Under the pieces are notes generated by a model. That model had not been told where the DNA came from. It worked only from the letters and a program-made list of their open reading frames with translations, and made no database searches. From Chloroflexota bacterium (GTDB taxonomy: Bacteria; Chloroflexota; Anaerolineae; Aggregatilineales; J027): a stretch of DNA of 64,000 nt. Both the position numbers and the translations under genes were made by a program. Of the stretch, positions 8,438 through 17,536 are shown piece after piece; position 1 is the first letter of the stretch, and each line of letters begins with the position of its first letter. Location: contig JABFGB010000004.1 in assembly GCA_013112715.1 (NCBI GenBank), forward strand, positions 62,001 to 126,000, written 5' to 3'.

Positions 8438-11400
8438 CTATGTTCCCGGTGGTCGGCGTTCGTGCGTTCGGGCAAAATAACCACTAATCCAACGCAGGGC
8501 TTCCAATTCATTTTCGGGCTGACGCTTGCCTGTGTCTAGTTGGCGCGATTGGGGATGATCCCCGATGATCTTGTCGTTGGTATGCCCCGCCATTATTTGC
8601 AGGAGAGCGGCCAGTTTCTGTGATTCTTCACCGAGGACGGATTGATACCGACGTTGCTGCACAAGGCTTTCGGCATCCCACAAACTGGCGACCTCTGCAC
8701 GTAAATCTTTGGCAGTAAACGATGATTGACTGGTAGGGCGATCAACAGGCAACGCGAGATTGAGATTCGCCAGTAGGCTGTGGATGGTACGCACCTCTCG
8801 ATATAACCCATTGATCGTGCGACTGCTAAAAATATGGGCAGGCGATTCAAGAGCCAAGCCTAAATCGGTCACATCAATCTTGGTGAAATACCCCCCCATC
8901 CATTCCAGAAATTCGACTGGAGTTTGTGGCGCCGTTCCCAATATCACTTCTTGGGTCTGGGTCTTGCGCTTGACGGGTTTGTCGTCTGATTTGCGCTTGG
9001 CAATGTCGCGTCCGGCGTGGCTGCCCATTGCAAAAACGAATTGGATAATCTCCAATAAGTCCTGCGCCAGACGTGCCCGTTCGTCTTCACTCAGATTCCC
9101 CGGCATAGATTCCAAGTCGCGGCGGAGGCGATGCTGGGGGGGGCGATCTTTATTTTCGTGATAGGTGGTGGCAATGTCGGTAAAGAAGGTCGCCGTGATT
9201 TGCAGTGCCTCGGCATAATGCGGCAAATCCTGATTCCCCAAAATGATGCTTAAAGCACGAGTGGTCTGGAGGGCCTCGCCGATTTCCGCACCCAAAAATT
9301 GACCGAAGTAGGCAGGCAGACCGCGTGCTTTTTCGGGGGGCATTTGTCGGATAAAGCGCCGTAGGAGTTCCAGTGCCGCGCTCTTAACCTCATCTTGCCA
9401 CGACACAAATTCCCACATTTTGACCAGCAGCAACGGGCCATCATTGCCGATTTTGCTGGCGAGATTGGTCAAAGCAGTCGCTACCCGCAAGGCATCTAGG
9501 GCGTCCTTACGGCTGGCGTGAAATTCTAACAGGCGTAACCCCTGTTCCTTGCCAATAATTTCTAGCAGGTGCTCGTCGTTAAAAATCATGGTGGTTATAC
9601 GGCGGGCGGCATCCACCATCGCCACCGACCATTTTTTGTTAATTAGGGCGGCGCATAATGAACGTACCCGCGCTTCGGGCTGAATCTGACTGCCCTCAAA
9701 CGCCGTCAATGCCAACAGCAGTTTGTCGCTTTCAAGGCGGCTGTTAAGAAAAATATCCCCGATAAAATCCACAAACATTTTTAGGCGTTCGTTGGTAAAA
9801 ACCTCGCGCTGGAAGTATTCGAGCAAGTGGATACCATCGGCATAGCGCCCAATCGCAAAATAGAGTTCTGGCAAAATCTTCCATGCGGGTGGCGGCAAAA
9901 TACGAATTCGTTCGGGCCGCGAAAAATCTTCTAGCAGATAGGCAATTACCGCCTCATGCTGCTCGGCTTGTTTCGTACCTGCTAGATGGAGCAATCCTTC
10001 CAAAACAGGCTGATCGATCAATTCGGTGCGCTGCAAATTTGTCACCATCTCGACCAAACGCACCAGCACAATAGGCCGGAAAGGTTGAGGGATACTGGCA
10101 GCGGCAGAAGCAAGCGGGTGTATCGGCGTGGTGATATTGGCCCCGGCTCCTAATTGCAGCACAGCGATAATGCGCTGGACAGGTTTTGGCAGTTTCATCA
10201 CAAACGGCATATCACCCAATAACTGCTGGAAATTGCCGGGGGGCAGGTGAATTGCTGCCAAGATCAGGATGGCTTCGGCGATTTCAGGATAGGTGTGGGC
10301 AGCCGTTTGGAATTGGGCCACTAATTGCAGGGCAAATTTATCCACCTGCATTGTCGGGGGCATACCAGCGAGATGCAGCAAAAATTGAGCAGCCTCTTGG
10401 GGTTTCTGTTGAGTAATGAAGTGGGTTAGATGGCTAGCAGCAGCACGATAGAGAATGGCAGGCCACGGCAAGACCACTGCTTCGGCCACATTTTGAATCC
10501 AATATTCAATGAGATCAAAGGTCGCAAGAGCTTGATCCCCCTCGGCGGTGTGCCTTAGCTGTGTAAAAACGGCTTCAGCCACATCTTTATAGCCAGCACA
10601 CAACGAAGGGATGATGTCGGCGGGCGGCCAATCACGCAGCGCCAATGTAAACGACAGCAAATGTTTGGCATATTCAACACGCAGTTCATCTGGCAAGGTC
10701 GGGTCTTGGCGCAAGACCGAGGAGACAAGGGCACGGTCAGCGGGTTGACCTGCCAAGACCACACTGTCAATTTTGGCGCGACGGGCTACCCAATCCAGCG
10801 CAGTTGAAAGCGTGTCTTTGCGAATAGCCCGCCACACGGCTGTCTTGGCGAGGGTTTCGGTTTGTTCGACGGCCTTTGAGGGGTCTAGCCGCAATTGTGA
10901 AATGATGAAATGGGCATAATCATGCCGATCATAATTGGCAGGGGTGATTTCACCGCTGGCCCAATCATAGACAATATGCTCGTCCAGTGCGGTGTCATCG
11001 GCGAGGAATTTTACCTGTGCGGCGGAAATGTCAGCTTTTGCCACATGAGTAGCAAAAGTCATCGCAATACGCGCGGGCAGGGGCAGCAAACAATTTAGGG
11101 CCTCGACAAAACGCAGTCGTTTTTCCAGCGAGACTGGGGCATGGAGAATCGCTAGATTTTTGCCCTGTATCAACGTCGTGAGCAGCCCTTCAACGATTTT
11201 CATGTTGTCTTGGCAGTACATCATCAAGTCCAACATGGCATCGCTTTGTTCGTCAGCACTTAACGGCTGCGGGTCGTTGAGGGCAAAGGGCGTTACCTCA
11301 CGCAGTTGCTCAAAGACAGGCATCTGATTATAACCCAACGCTTTAAACGGCCCCAGATTGCCGCCGAGCCACTGCATCGGGGCGTTGGGCACGCCAACAT

Positions 11401-11668
11401 ACATCAGTTGGGGGGTACCCGTCGAAGTCAACTGTGCAATCGCCAGAATAAAATCTACCTTCTCGCCACGAAACAATCCTACCGCCGCTGGCATCTCTTC
11501 TGAGGTTTGGTTGGGAGGGGGAGGGGTAATACGCCCAATCGCCAAACATTCGGCCAAGTGGTCAGGGGTGAGATTAGGGCTACGGGCAAGGACGGTTGGT
11601 TTTGCCTCTTTATTAGAAGCCAAGACCCCGTAATAAAAACGTTCTAATTGGAAATTTCGCTGACTCAC
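8438..11668 (-). CDS. Large protein of unknown function (1076 aa), possibly GTPase-associated-protein-1-like
   Basis: I do not recognise this protein with confidence. Residues 1-130 form a compact domain starting FQLERFYYGVL with a YVGVPNAPMQW strand. Residues 130-270 have a helix-rich stretch with LAILHAPVSLEKRLRFVEAL and ARIAMTFATHV. The order resembles the N-terminal and middle domains of GTPase-associated protein 1 (GAP1) seen in some bacterial GTPase systems, but I recall this only loosely. From about 270 to 1030 it is a long alpha-helical solenoid without membrane segments or catalytic motifs. It is probably cytoplasmic and acts as a scaffold or sensor. No GTPase gene is adjacent. It is transcribed alone, divergent from the PPC protein gene. 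Confidence 0.5.
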   Translation of the reverse strand: MSQRNFQLERFYYGVLASNKEAKPTVLARSPNLTPDHLAECLAIGRITPPPPNQTSEEMPAAVGLFRGEKVDFILAIAQLTSTGTPQLMYVGVPNAPMQWLGGNLGPFKALGYNQMPVFEQLREVTPFALNDPQPLSADEQSDAMLDLMMYCQDNMKIVEGLLTTLIQGKNLAILHAPVSLEKRLRFVEALNCLLPLPARIAMTFATHVAKADISAAQVKFLADDTALDEHIVYDWASGEITPANYDRHDYAHFIISQLRLDPSKAVEQTETLAKTAVWRAIRKDTLSTALDWVARRAKIDSVVLAGQPADRALVSSVLRQDPTLPDELRVEYAKHLLSFTLALRDWPPADIIPSLCAGYKDVAEAVFTQLRHTAEGDQALATFDLIEYWIQNVAEAVVLPWPAILYRAAASHLTHFITQQKPQEAAQFLLHLAGMPPTMQVDKFALQLVAQFQTAAHTYPEIAEAILILAAIHLPPGNFQQLLGDMPFVMKLPKPVQRIIAVLQLGAGANITTPIHPLASAAASIPQPFRPIVLVRLVEMVTNLQRTELIDQPVLEGLLHLAGTKQAEQHEAVIAYLLEDFSRPERIRILPPPAWKILPELYFAIGRYADGIHLLEYFQREVFTNERLKMFVDFIGDIFLNSRLESDKLLLALTAFEGSQIQPEARVRSLCAALINKKWSVAMVDAARRITTMIFNDEHLLEIIGKEQGLRLLEFHASRKDALDALRVATALTNLASKIGNDGPLLLVKMWEFVSWQDEVKSAALELLRRFIRQMPPEKARGLPAYFGQFLGAEIGEALQTTRALSIILGNQDLPHYAEALQITATFFTDIATTYHENKDRPPQHRLRRDLESMPGNLSEDERARLAQDLLEIIQFVFAMGSHAGRDIAKRKSDDKPVKRKTQTQEVILGTAPQTPVEFLEWMGGYFTKIDVTDLGLALESPAHIFSSRTINGLYREVRTIHSLLANLNLALPVDRPTSQSSFTAKDLRAEVASLWDAESLVQQRRYQSVLGEESQKLAALLQIMAGHTNDKIIGDHPQSRQLDTGKRQPENELEALRWISGYFARTHERRPPGT

Positions 11669-11892
11669 GGCAAACCTGTTGCAGTTTAGTTAAGTGAGGT
11701 TCGGCAATTTACATTTTTCGGATTTTAGCAACATCTACTATCCTACCTTATATTTACTGACTCGCCTACCGTACCTTCGGCCTGCGTATGGTGAACGTAT
11801 TGTCGCAGGTTGCCTGCCGCGTAACGCGACCCATGTCGTTTGCGTTACAATGAGGGCTGATTAACCCATTGTTTTTCCGTTGGAGGCATATT

Positions 11893-13770
11893 TTGAGTAT
11901 TATGGGCCGCCTGAAGCCTTTCATTGCCCTTGTTTTAGTCATACTTATCCTTCACCCCCTATCGCCAGTTGCTGCACAAGGCGCGACCACCCATTTTGAA
12001 AATGTGGAGATGGGGATTTCATTTGACATGCCCGCCGATTGGACAGTGCGGGTGGAGGCTGACCGCTTAACCGCTGGGACACAAGCCGACCTCGATTTAT
12101 TTACCAATAATCAATTACCACAGGGGTTGATTTTTTCGATTGTGGTGGGAAGCTACAACGGCTTGGGCCTGCAAAATGCGGCTGGCCTACCAGATCAATT
12201 GGTGCGACTCGCGCCATCTGGTGCAACGCCCAGCGCCCCGGAGTCGGTGGTGTATGGCAACGCGACGGGCTATCAAACCGAGTTCACGATTCCCGATAGT
12301 GCGATTGCGACCCGTGTAGCCCTTCTGAATATTGTAGGGGCACGTTTGGCGGTGGTGCGGGGTTTGGCACAGGAAAGCGTTTGGCCCACGATTGTTGCCC
12401 AATTTGAGGCGTTGGTGCAAACCCTCAATTTCAGTTTGCCTGCTGGATTAACCAATCCGTTTGATGCGCTACCCGATGATGACGGGGGGGTGTTGTGGCA
12501 GTATCAATCCGGGCAACTGCCGGGAGAAGCGCCCTTGACACTTGGTGGTATTACTTATGATGATTTTGGGGTGATGTATATCGCGGCTGGGCCACGTGGC
12601 TTTTTGGCGCTCAACCAAGAAACAGGCGAATTTATGAATTTCCTGCCACCCATCTATGACAATGACAATTATGTGGATGTCGCTATCGGGCCGGACGCAC
12701 GTCTGTATTTCGCCAACGCCACCGAACGGGGCAATCAACGCATCATGGTGACTGATCGCGTCGGCGGGTTTGCCAATTCGTGGGGTGTGGAAGGCGATGC
12801 CCCCGGTCAATTTGCCCCCGGAATGCCACGTTCGATTTCGGTGTCCAAAGAGGGAGATGTGTGGGTCATCTCGGAAGGCCATGCCATCGCTCCGACTCAG
12901 CGCCTCTATCGTTTTGATTCACTCGGCAATCTGCTGCAAATGATTGATCTCGATACGATTGTGCCGGGGATGAAAGACTTGCATGTTGCTAATGAAGTCA
13001 ATGAAGATCGCTTGTTTGTCGTCGGCAAAGAAGGTGGTTTGCAGATGTTGAATTGGGATGGCACACCCCTGATTACCCGTATCAATGAAGAAATCCTCAA
13101 CGAAGCGGTGCCGCTGGATATTGCCACTGGGCCATCCGGCATGATTGTCATTGCTACCCAGAATCAGGGGTTTATTCAATTGACCAGCATTGGGGAATTA
13201 CTGGATCGCTTTGGCATTCCCTATGACGCCACACGCGGGGGAGCGTATCAACCGGGTGAATATTTGATGCCCGCAGGGTTAGGCATTAGCCGCGACAGTG
13301 TGGTTTATTTTGCGGAGACCAATCCCACAACGGGTTTTGCCCAGATGCAGGCGTTTTCATTTAGTGGGGAAAGCGTGTTGGCGATGCCGGGGCGTACCCC
13401 AGAGATTGACGACTCTCAAGTGAGTGTTGGGACAAGCGGGGGCCCGATTACCTACGGGACCACCGTGCGCGGGATTTTGAACAACCTCAGCCCCGAACAG
13501 GATTATACCTTTGAAGCCCTGCCCGGCGATGTGGTGTTGATTACGCTGCGGGACGTATCCGAGGAACAAATACTGGATACCCTACTGATTTTGTTGGATG
13601 CCAATCAGAACGAAATCGCTACTAATGATGATGCTAATACCCCGCCCGCTGGCTTTAAACCCACTGATTCAGTGCTGCGGTTTACACCGGGGGTGGCGGG
13701 AACGTATATCATTCGGGTGACGCGCTTCGGCGGCAATGGGGAATATGAATTGAGTTTGACTCAGGAATAA
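11893..13770 (+). CDS. Secreted protein with a beta-propeller-like region and a C-terminal PPC domain
   Basis: About 625 residues. I place the start at TTG 11893, six bases after GGAGG; a frame open from 11869 has no ribosome site. The resulting N-terminus is a clean signal peptide (GRLKPFIALVLVILILH, then an AAQG cleavage region). Residues of the mature part form three pieces: an N-terminal module (about 30-190) with a GISFDMPADW start like PsbP/DUF1795 domains, a central repeat region (about 200-510) resembling NHL/SBBP beta-propeller blades, and a C-terminal bacterial pre-peptidase (PPC) domain (about 520-625) ending GTYIIRVTRFGGNGEYELSL. No protease domain is present. It is probably exported and binds a surface polymer or partner; function unknown. 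Confidence 0.7.
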   Translation: MSIMGRLKPFIALVLVILILHPLSPVAAQGATTHFENVEMGISFDMPADWTVRVEADRLTAGTQADLDLFTNNQLPQGLIFSIVVGSYNGLGLQNAAGLPDQLVRLAPSGATPSAPESVVYGNATGYQTEFTIPDSAIATRVALLNIVGARLAVVRGLAQESVWPTIVAQFEALVQTLNFSLPAGLTNPFDALPDDDGGVLWQYQSGQLPGEAPLTLGGITYDDFGVMYIAAGPRGFLALNQETGEFMNFLPPIYDNDNYVDVAIGPDARLYFANATERGNQRIMVTDRVGGFANSWGVEGDAPGQFAPGMPRSISVSKEGDVWVISEGHAIAPTQRLYRFDSLGNLLQMIDLDTIVPGMKDLHVANEVNEDRLFVVGKEGGLQMLNWDGTPLITRINEEILNEAVPLDIATGPSGMIVIATQNQGFIQLTSIGELLDRFGIPYDATRGGAYQPGEYLMPAGLGISRDSVVYFAETNPTTGFAQMQAFSFSGESVLAMPGRTPEIDDSQVSVGTSGGPITYGTTVRGILNNLSPEQDYTFEALPGDVVLITLRDVSEEQILDTLLILLDANQNEIATNDDANTPPAGFKPTDSVLRFTPGVAGTYIIRVTRFGGNGEYELSLTQE

Positions 13771-13982
13771 ACTCACTCTGAAAAAATCCAAATTTAGGCC
13801 ATAGGGTGTATAAATTAAGGATTGTATATCGGGGTGGATAATAAGCGCATAGCTTTCCCTGTGAAACGGTATGCACTTGTCAAGTGGTGTCATCGGTTAT
13901 GGATAAGGGTTATATTTGGCCGTTAACAGGGTTGACTTTTTGGTATGATGGGGGATTGGGATTCGTCCGTACCTTATGAGGC

Positions 13983-14014
13983 AAAAAAATAGGGGAGAAA
14001 TCTTCCTCCCCTAT
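13983..14014 (-). terminator. Rho-independent terminator of the DEAD-box helicase gene
   Basis: Minus-strand RNA forms ATAGGGGAG with CTCCCCTAT (nine perfect pairs, eight-base loop) followed directly by seven U, starting 20 bases after the helicase stop. The rest of the 263-base gap from 13771 holds no gene that I can support. Confidence 0.9.
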
Positions 14015-14033
14015 CTTATCTTCTGTCGGTTGA

Positions 14034-15734
14034 TTAGTTATCGGCGCGGACGAGGGTGACTCGTTGACCACGCATCATGCCGTGTTCCATTTGACGCAGT
14101 ACGCGCTCGGCATGGGCTTCTTTCACATCCACATAGGTCTGGCGCTGACGAATTTCAATCGCCCCAATCGCCCGACCCGGAATCCCAGCTTCACTAGCGA
14201 TAGTATAGACCACATCTTTGGGCTGGATACCATGTTCACGCCCGACATTGAGAATCATGCGCACCATACCGGGTTCGTGCGAACGAGGGCCGCTACTGCG
14301 TTCACGCCGTTCGCCTTTTTCGTGATGTTCACCGGGACGATGACTCTTGTGGGTATGTTCACGGAAGGGCCGACCATCACGCGATTTACCAGCACGATCC
14401 CGTTCGGGCCGATCTTGAATCTCTTCCACATCTTCCAATGGGCGGTTGCTTTCATTGGCACGGGCCAATTTAATGGCAGCGGCGGCGACTTCATGAAGGT
14501 CATAATTCAAATCCGCCAGTTCGCGTACCAATGTCAGTTCTTTGTCGAGATCGGCATCCGCAAACACATCACTCAGTTTCTGGATAAACCGTTCCTCGCG
14601 CTTGTGGCGCACTTCTTCTTTACCCGGCAGCTTCGCCAATTTGACAGGCTGCTTGATGAGGCGCTCAATGGATTTTAGGCGGAATTTTTCGCGGGGGGTC
14701 AACAGCGTCACCGCGACTCCTGAGCGACCCGCACGCCCCGTCCGCCCAATGCGATGCACGTAATCTTCGGGGTCGAGTGGAATATCGAAATTGAAGACGT
14801 GCGACACCTGTGGAATATCCACACCGCGTGCCACAACATCGGTAGCGACCAAAATCGTCACCTGTTCACGGCGGAAACGACGCAGTACGGTTTCACGCAC
14901 TTCTTGGGCCAGATCGCCATGTAAGGCTTCGGCGGCAAATCCCCGCGCCAACAGTTGATCGGCCAATTCCGACGCGCCCGCTTTGGTACGGGTGAAAATC
15001 AATGCGCTTTGCATATCCTCAGTTTCCAGCAGACGGGTCAGGGCCGCCAGTTTGGAGGATTCATGCAGCAAGTAGTAGCGCTGTTCGGTCTGGGGAACGG
15101 TGAGTGTGCCCCGGCTGACCGACACCGACTGTGGATTGTGCATATAGTTGTTGGCGAGTTCCCGAATTTCGGTGGGAAACGTTGCGGAAAACAGGGCCGT
15201 TTGACGTTCGGCAGGGGTGGCTGCCAATATCGCTTCCACGTCTTCAATGAAGCCCATATCCAGCATCCGGTCGGCTTCATCCAACACGACGACTTTGACG
15301 CCTTTGAGATTTAACACGCCCTGCTTAATCAAATCGAGGGTGCGTCCGGGTGTGCCGACTACGACATGCACATCGCGTTCGAGACGTTTCATCTGGCGGC
15401 TGTAGGACTGCCCGCCGTAAATGGGTACAACACGCACACCGACATGTTTGCCATACCGATAAATGGCCTCGGATACCTGTGTGGCGAGTTCGCGCGTGGG
15501 GGTCAAGACCAATGCTTGAACGCCGTGCGCCGTGTAGTCCAATTGATGCAGCATGGGGAGTGAAAATGCTGCTGTTTTGCCCGTCCCGGTTTGCGCCTGC
15601 CCCAAAATATCCGCACCGCCCAGCAAAGCCGGAATTGCGGCGGCCTGAATAGGCGAGGGGGCCGTATAGCCCAGTTCCGTGACGGTCTGTACTAATCTGG
15701 GATCGAGGCCCAGACTCTCAAATGTTTGACTCAT
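14034..15734 (-). CDS. deaD: DEAD-box ATP-dependent RNA helicase with DbpA-type RNA-binding domain (DeaD/CsdA-like)
   Basis: A 566-residue helicase when started at ATG 15734, where the N-terminus (MSQTFESLGLDPRLVQTV) is the Q-motif region of the family; the open frame continues 83 codons upstream with no family resemblance and no ribosome site. Motif I AQTGTGKT is at 47-54, followed by PTREL, DEAD (VVLDEADRMLDMGF, near 155), SAT and the C-terminal HRIGRTGRAGR. A basic, charged linker (about 425-490) leads to the C-terminal DbpA/CsdA RNA-binding module (about 490-566), which reads REHGIQPKDVVYTIASEAGI. These enzymes unwind RNA in ribosome assembly and in the cold. It ends in a strong terminator and is monocistronic. 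Confidence 0.9.
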   Translation of the reverse strand: MSQTFESLGLDPRLVQTVTELGYTAPSPIQAAAIPALLGGADILGQAQTGTGKTAAFSLPMLHQLDYTAHGVQALVLTPTRELATQVSEAIYRYGKHVGVRVVPIYGGQSYSRQMKRLERDVHVVVGTPGRTLDLIKQGVLNLKGVKVVVLDEADRMLDMGFIEDVEAILAATPAERQTALFSATFPTEIRELANNYMHNPQSVSVSRGTLTVPQTEQRYYLLHESSKLAALTRLLETEDMQSALIFTRTKAGASELADQLLARGFAAEALHGDLAQEVRETVLRRFRREQVTILVATDVVARGVDIPQVSHVFNFDIPLDPEDYVHRIGRTGRAGRSGVAVTLLTPREKFRLKSIERLIKQPVKLAKLPGKEEVRHKREERFIQKLSDVFADADLDKELTLVRELADLNYDLHEVAAAAIKLARANESNRPLEDVEEIQDRPERDRAGKSRDGRPFREHTHKSHRPGEHHEKGERRERSSGPRSHEPGMVRMILNVGREHGIQPKDVVYTIASEAGIPGRAIGAIEIRQRQTYVDVKEAHAERVLRQMEHGMMRGQRVTLVRADN

Positions 15735-16054
15735 GGAAATTTGTTGATGCTCCGAACTACTTTGAATGATTAATGTTCCCCGTCTGGCAACACTTCCAGA
15801 CAGCATTAAGCCCAGCTTCAACAGCAGGGCTAGAATCATCCAAATCGTAGACCATGCAGTTAGTGGGGGCTTGTGGCGCAGTGTCTTAACGCCAGAAAAA
15901 CAGTATAGCACAAAACCTGCCCCAGATGAACGCCCAATTGAGTATTTGGCGAAAATGACAACCCGCTCGAAGACGGCCTTCATAGCAAATTGGCCCTTAA
16001 GTCGGTATGATTACAAAACTTAATCAACCTTTTTAGAGTGGCTGAGAGAATGGT
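15735..16054. other. 320-base gap between divergent helicase and dehydrogenase genes
   Basis: No protein or RNA gene is supported here. It must hold both promoters. On the helicase side, 15782-15801 contains GTCTGG and CCAGAC with an eight-base loop, which could fold in a long helicase leader; deaD-type genes elsewhere often have long regulatory 5' leaders. The only open frames are continuations of the helicase frame and its antisense shadow, and neither has coding character. Confidence 0.5.
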
Positions 16055-16960
16055 ATGAGTGAAAAAGTCGGGTTTATCGGGCTTGGTATTATGGGCCGGG
16101 GCATGACACGCAATTTGCTAAAGGCCGGATATGAAGTACGAGTGTGGAATCGCACCGCCAGCAAAACGGATGAATTAGTCAAAGAGGGTGCGGTTGCGGC
16201 AACCAGCCCTGCCGATGTCGCCGCCCACAGCGATATTATCTTCATTTGCGTAAGTGATACCCCGGATGTCGAGGAAGTCATTTTAGGCGAGGTTGGGGTG
16301 ATCCGGGGAGCAAAATCGGGGTCGTTGGTGATTGATATGAGCACCATCAGCCCACAGGCCACCCAGCAAATTGCGGAGCGCCTTGCCCAAAAAGGAATTT
16401 TTATGCTGGATGCCCCGGTCAGCGGCGGGAGTGAAGGCGCGGCAAAGGGCACATTGGCAATTATGGTCGGTGGGGAAGCCGATCAACTCGAACGCGCTAT
16501 GCCCTATTTCAAGGCGATGGGCAAAACCATTACCCACGTCGGCGGTCACGGGGCAGGCCAGATGGTCAAGCTGTTTAATCAGATATTGGTAGTGATTAAC
16601 TGCCTTGCCGTCAGCGAAGCTCTGTTGTTTGCACAGGCAGGTGGCTTGGATTTGCAAAAGGCGATTGACGCAGTATCACAAGGCGCGGCGGGGAGTTGGA
16701 TGTTGAGTAATCGCGGCCCCCAAGCCATCCAACGTGATTGGCGTCCCGGCTTCACGATTGACTTGCAACAAAAAGATGTGCGTCTGATTTTGGAGGCGGC
16801 TGACCAATTGGGCATTCCGGCGCTTGGCACCAATCTGATTTTTAATCTGTATCGCACCCTGCAAGCACGCGGTTTGGGGCATGAAGGCAATCACGCACTG
16901 GTGAAGGCCCTCGAAAATTTGGCGGGCATTGAGGTCGGGAGCGTTAATCCAGTGGTCTAA
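16055..16960 (+). CDS. NAD(P)-dependent beta-hydroxyacid dehydrogenase (tartronate-semialdehyde-reductase-like)
   Basis: A 301-residue member of the 6-phosphogluconate-dehydrogenase-like superfamily. The N-terminal Rossmann domain starts VGFIGLGIMGRGMTRNLL, the GxGxxG dinucleotide loop. The substrate-binding signature DAPVSGGSEGAAKGTL is near 124-139. The catalytic lysine is in GAGQMVKLFNQ (near 172). It reduces or oxidises a small hydroxyacid; tartronate semialdehyde (GarR/GlxR), 3-hydroxyisobutyrate and succinic semialdehyde enzymes all share these motifs, so substrate is open. No glyoxylate or valine pathway gene is nearby. It stands alone and ends at a bidirectional terminator. Confidence 0.85.
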   Translation: MSEKVGFIGLGIMGRGMTRNLLKAGYEVRVWNRTASKTDELVKEGAVAATSPADVAAHSDIIFICVSDTPDVEEVILGEVGVIRGAKSGSLVIDMSTISPQATQQIAERLAQKGIFMLDAPVSGGSEGAAKGTLAIMVGGEADQLERAMPYFKAMGKTITHVGGHGAGQMVKLFNQILVVINCLAVSEALLFAQAGGLDLQKAIDAVSQGAAGSWMLSNRGPQAIQRDWRPGFTIDLQQKDVRLILEAADQLGIPALGTNLIFNLYRTLQARGLGHEGNHALVKALENLAGIEVGSVNPVV

Positions 16961-16967
16961 AAAAATC

Positions 16968-17006
16968 AAAAAAGCCCCTCACCATTATCTTGTGAAGGGT
17001 CTTTTT
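16968..17006. terminator. Bidirectional terminator between convergent genes
   Basis: CCCCTCAC (16975-16982) pairs with GTGAAGGG (16992-16999) with one mismatch; TCTTTTT follows on the plus strand and TTTTTTG follows on the minus strand. It lies in the 51 bases between the dehydrogenase and the zinc-ribbon membrane protein and can end both transcripts. Confidence 0.8.
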
Positions 17007-17011
17007 ATCAT

Positions 17012-17518
17012 CTACGACAGGAAAAACTCCGTACCACAGGCGGGGCACTTGACCACCCCTTTGCCACCCAGTTCCAACTCACTGCCACAGTTGGGGCACT
17101 GTTTCATGGCGCGGAGTTTGCTGGCATCACTGGAGTACAGGACGCCCTTTTCCCAATTGATATAGCCGCTAAAGACACCTAACCCAACCAAGTGATAAAT
17201 CATGCCTTTGACCTGATCGGGGGGCATTTGGAGTTCGACGGCCAGTTCATTGACCTTAATCTCGCCGCTGGTCTGCACGATGTTGAGCAATTTGCGCTGT
17301 TGGGACGCCTCTGCTTGGCTCTTGGCCTCTTTTTGACCAAAGGCGGTCATATAAATTCCTGCACCGGCCAATGGCGCGACCAACACTAGCAAAGCAATGC
17401 CCAACCCCAAAATCTTCGCGGGGGTCTCCAATTCATCATTGGTGAACAGCCATGCCGCGGCGATGAGGCCAATCAGTACCCCGACCACCAATAAAATAGT
17501 GCCTAACAATCGGTTCAT
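17012..17518 (-). CDS. Membrane protein with winged-helix-like segment and C-terminal zinc ribbon
   Basis: A 168-residue protein. Two membrane segments (about 5-25 and 38-60) are followed by a charged linker, a winged-helix-like region (about 76-130; ELAVELQMPPDQVKGMIYHLV) and a C-terminal zinc ribbon with CPNC and CPAC pairs (about 143-163). The topology suggests an inner-membrane anchor with a cytoplasmic regulatory or protein-binding part. The family is not one I can name. The DUF2207 gene is 18 bases upstream in the same direction, so the pair is probably one operon, and the two may work together. Confidence 0.65.
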   Translation of the reverse strand: MNRLLGTILLVVGVLIGLIAAAWLFTNDELETPAKILGLGIALLVLVAPLAGAGIYMTAFGQKEAKSQAEASQQRKLLNIVQTSGEIKVNELAVELQMPPDQVKGMIYHLVGLGVFSGYINWEKGVLYSSDASKLRAMKQCPNCGSELELGGKGVVKCPACGTEFFLS

Positions 17519-17536
17519 GTGTCGTTTCCTTTTTTA

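Noticed and set aside
14064..14678. Plus-strand frame of 204 codons inside the helicase gene
   Set aside because: It is antisense to the conserved helicase C-terminus and DbpA-type domain.
15735..15983. Upstream 83-codon extension of the DEAD-box helicase
   Set aside because: No ribosome site, no similarity to helicases; the family-type start MSQTFESLG lies at 15734.
15766..16023. Plus-strand frame of 85 codons before the dehydrogenase
   Set aside because: It is largely the complement of the false helicase extension and has no coding character.
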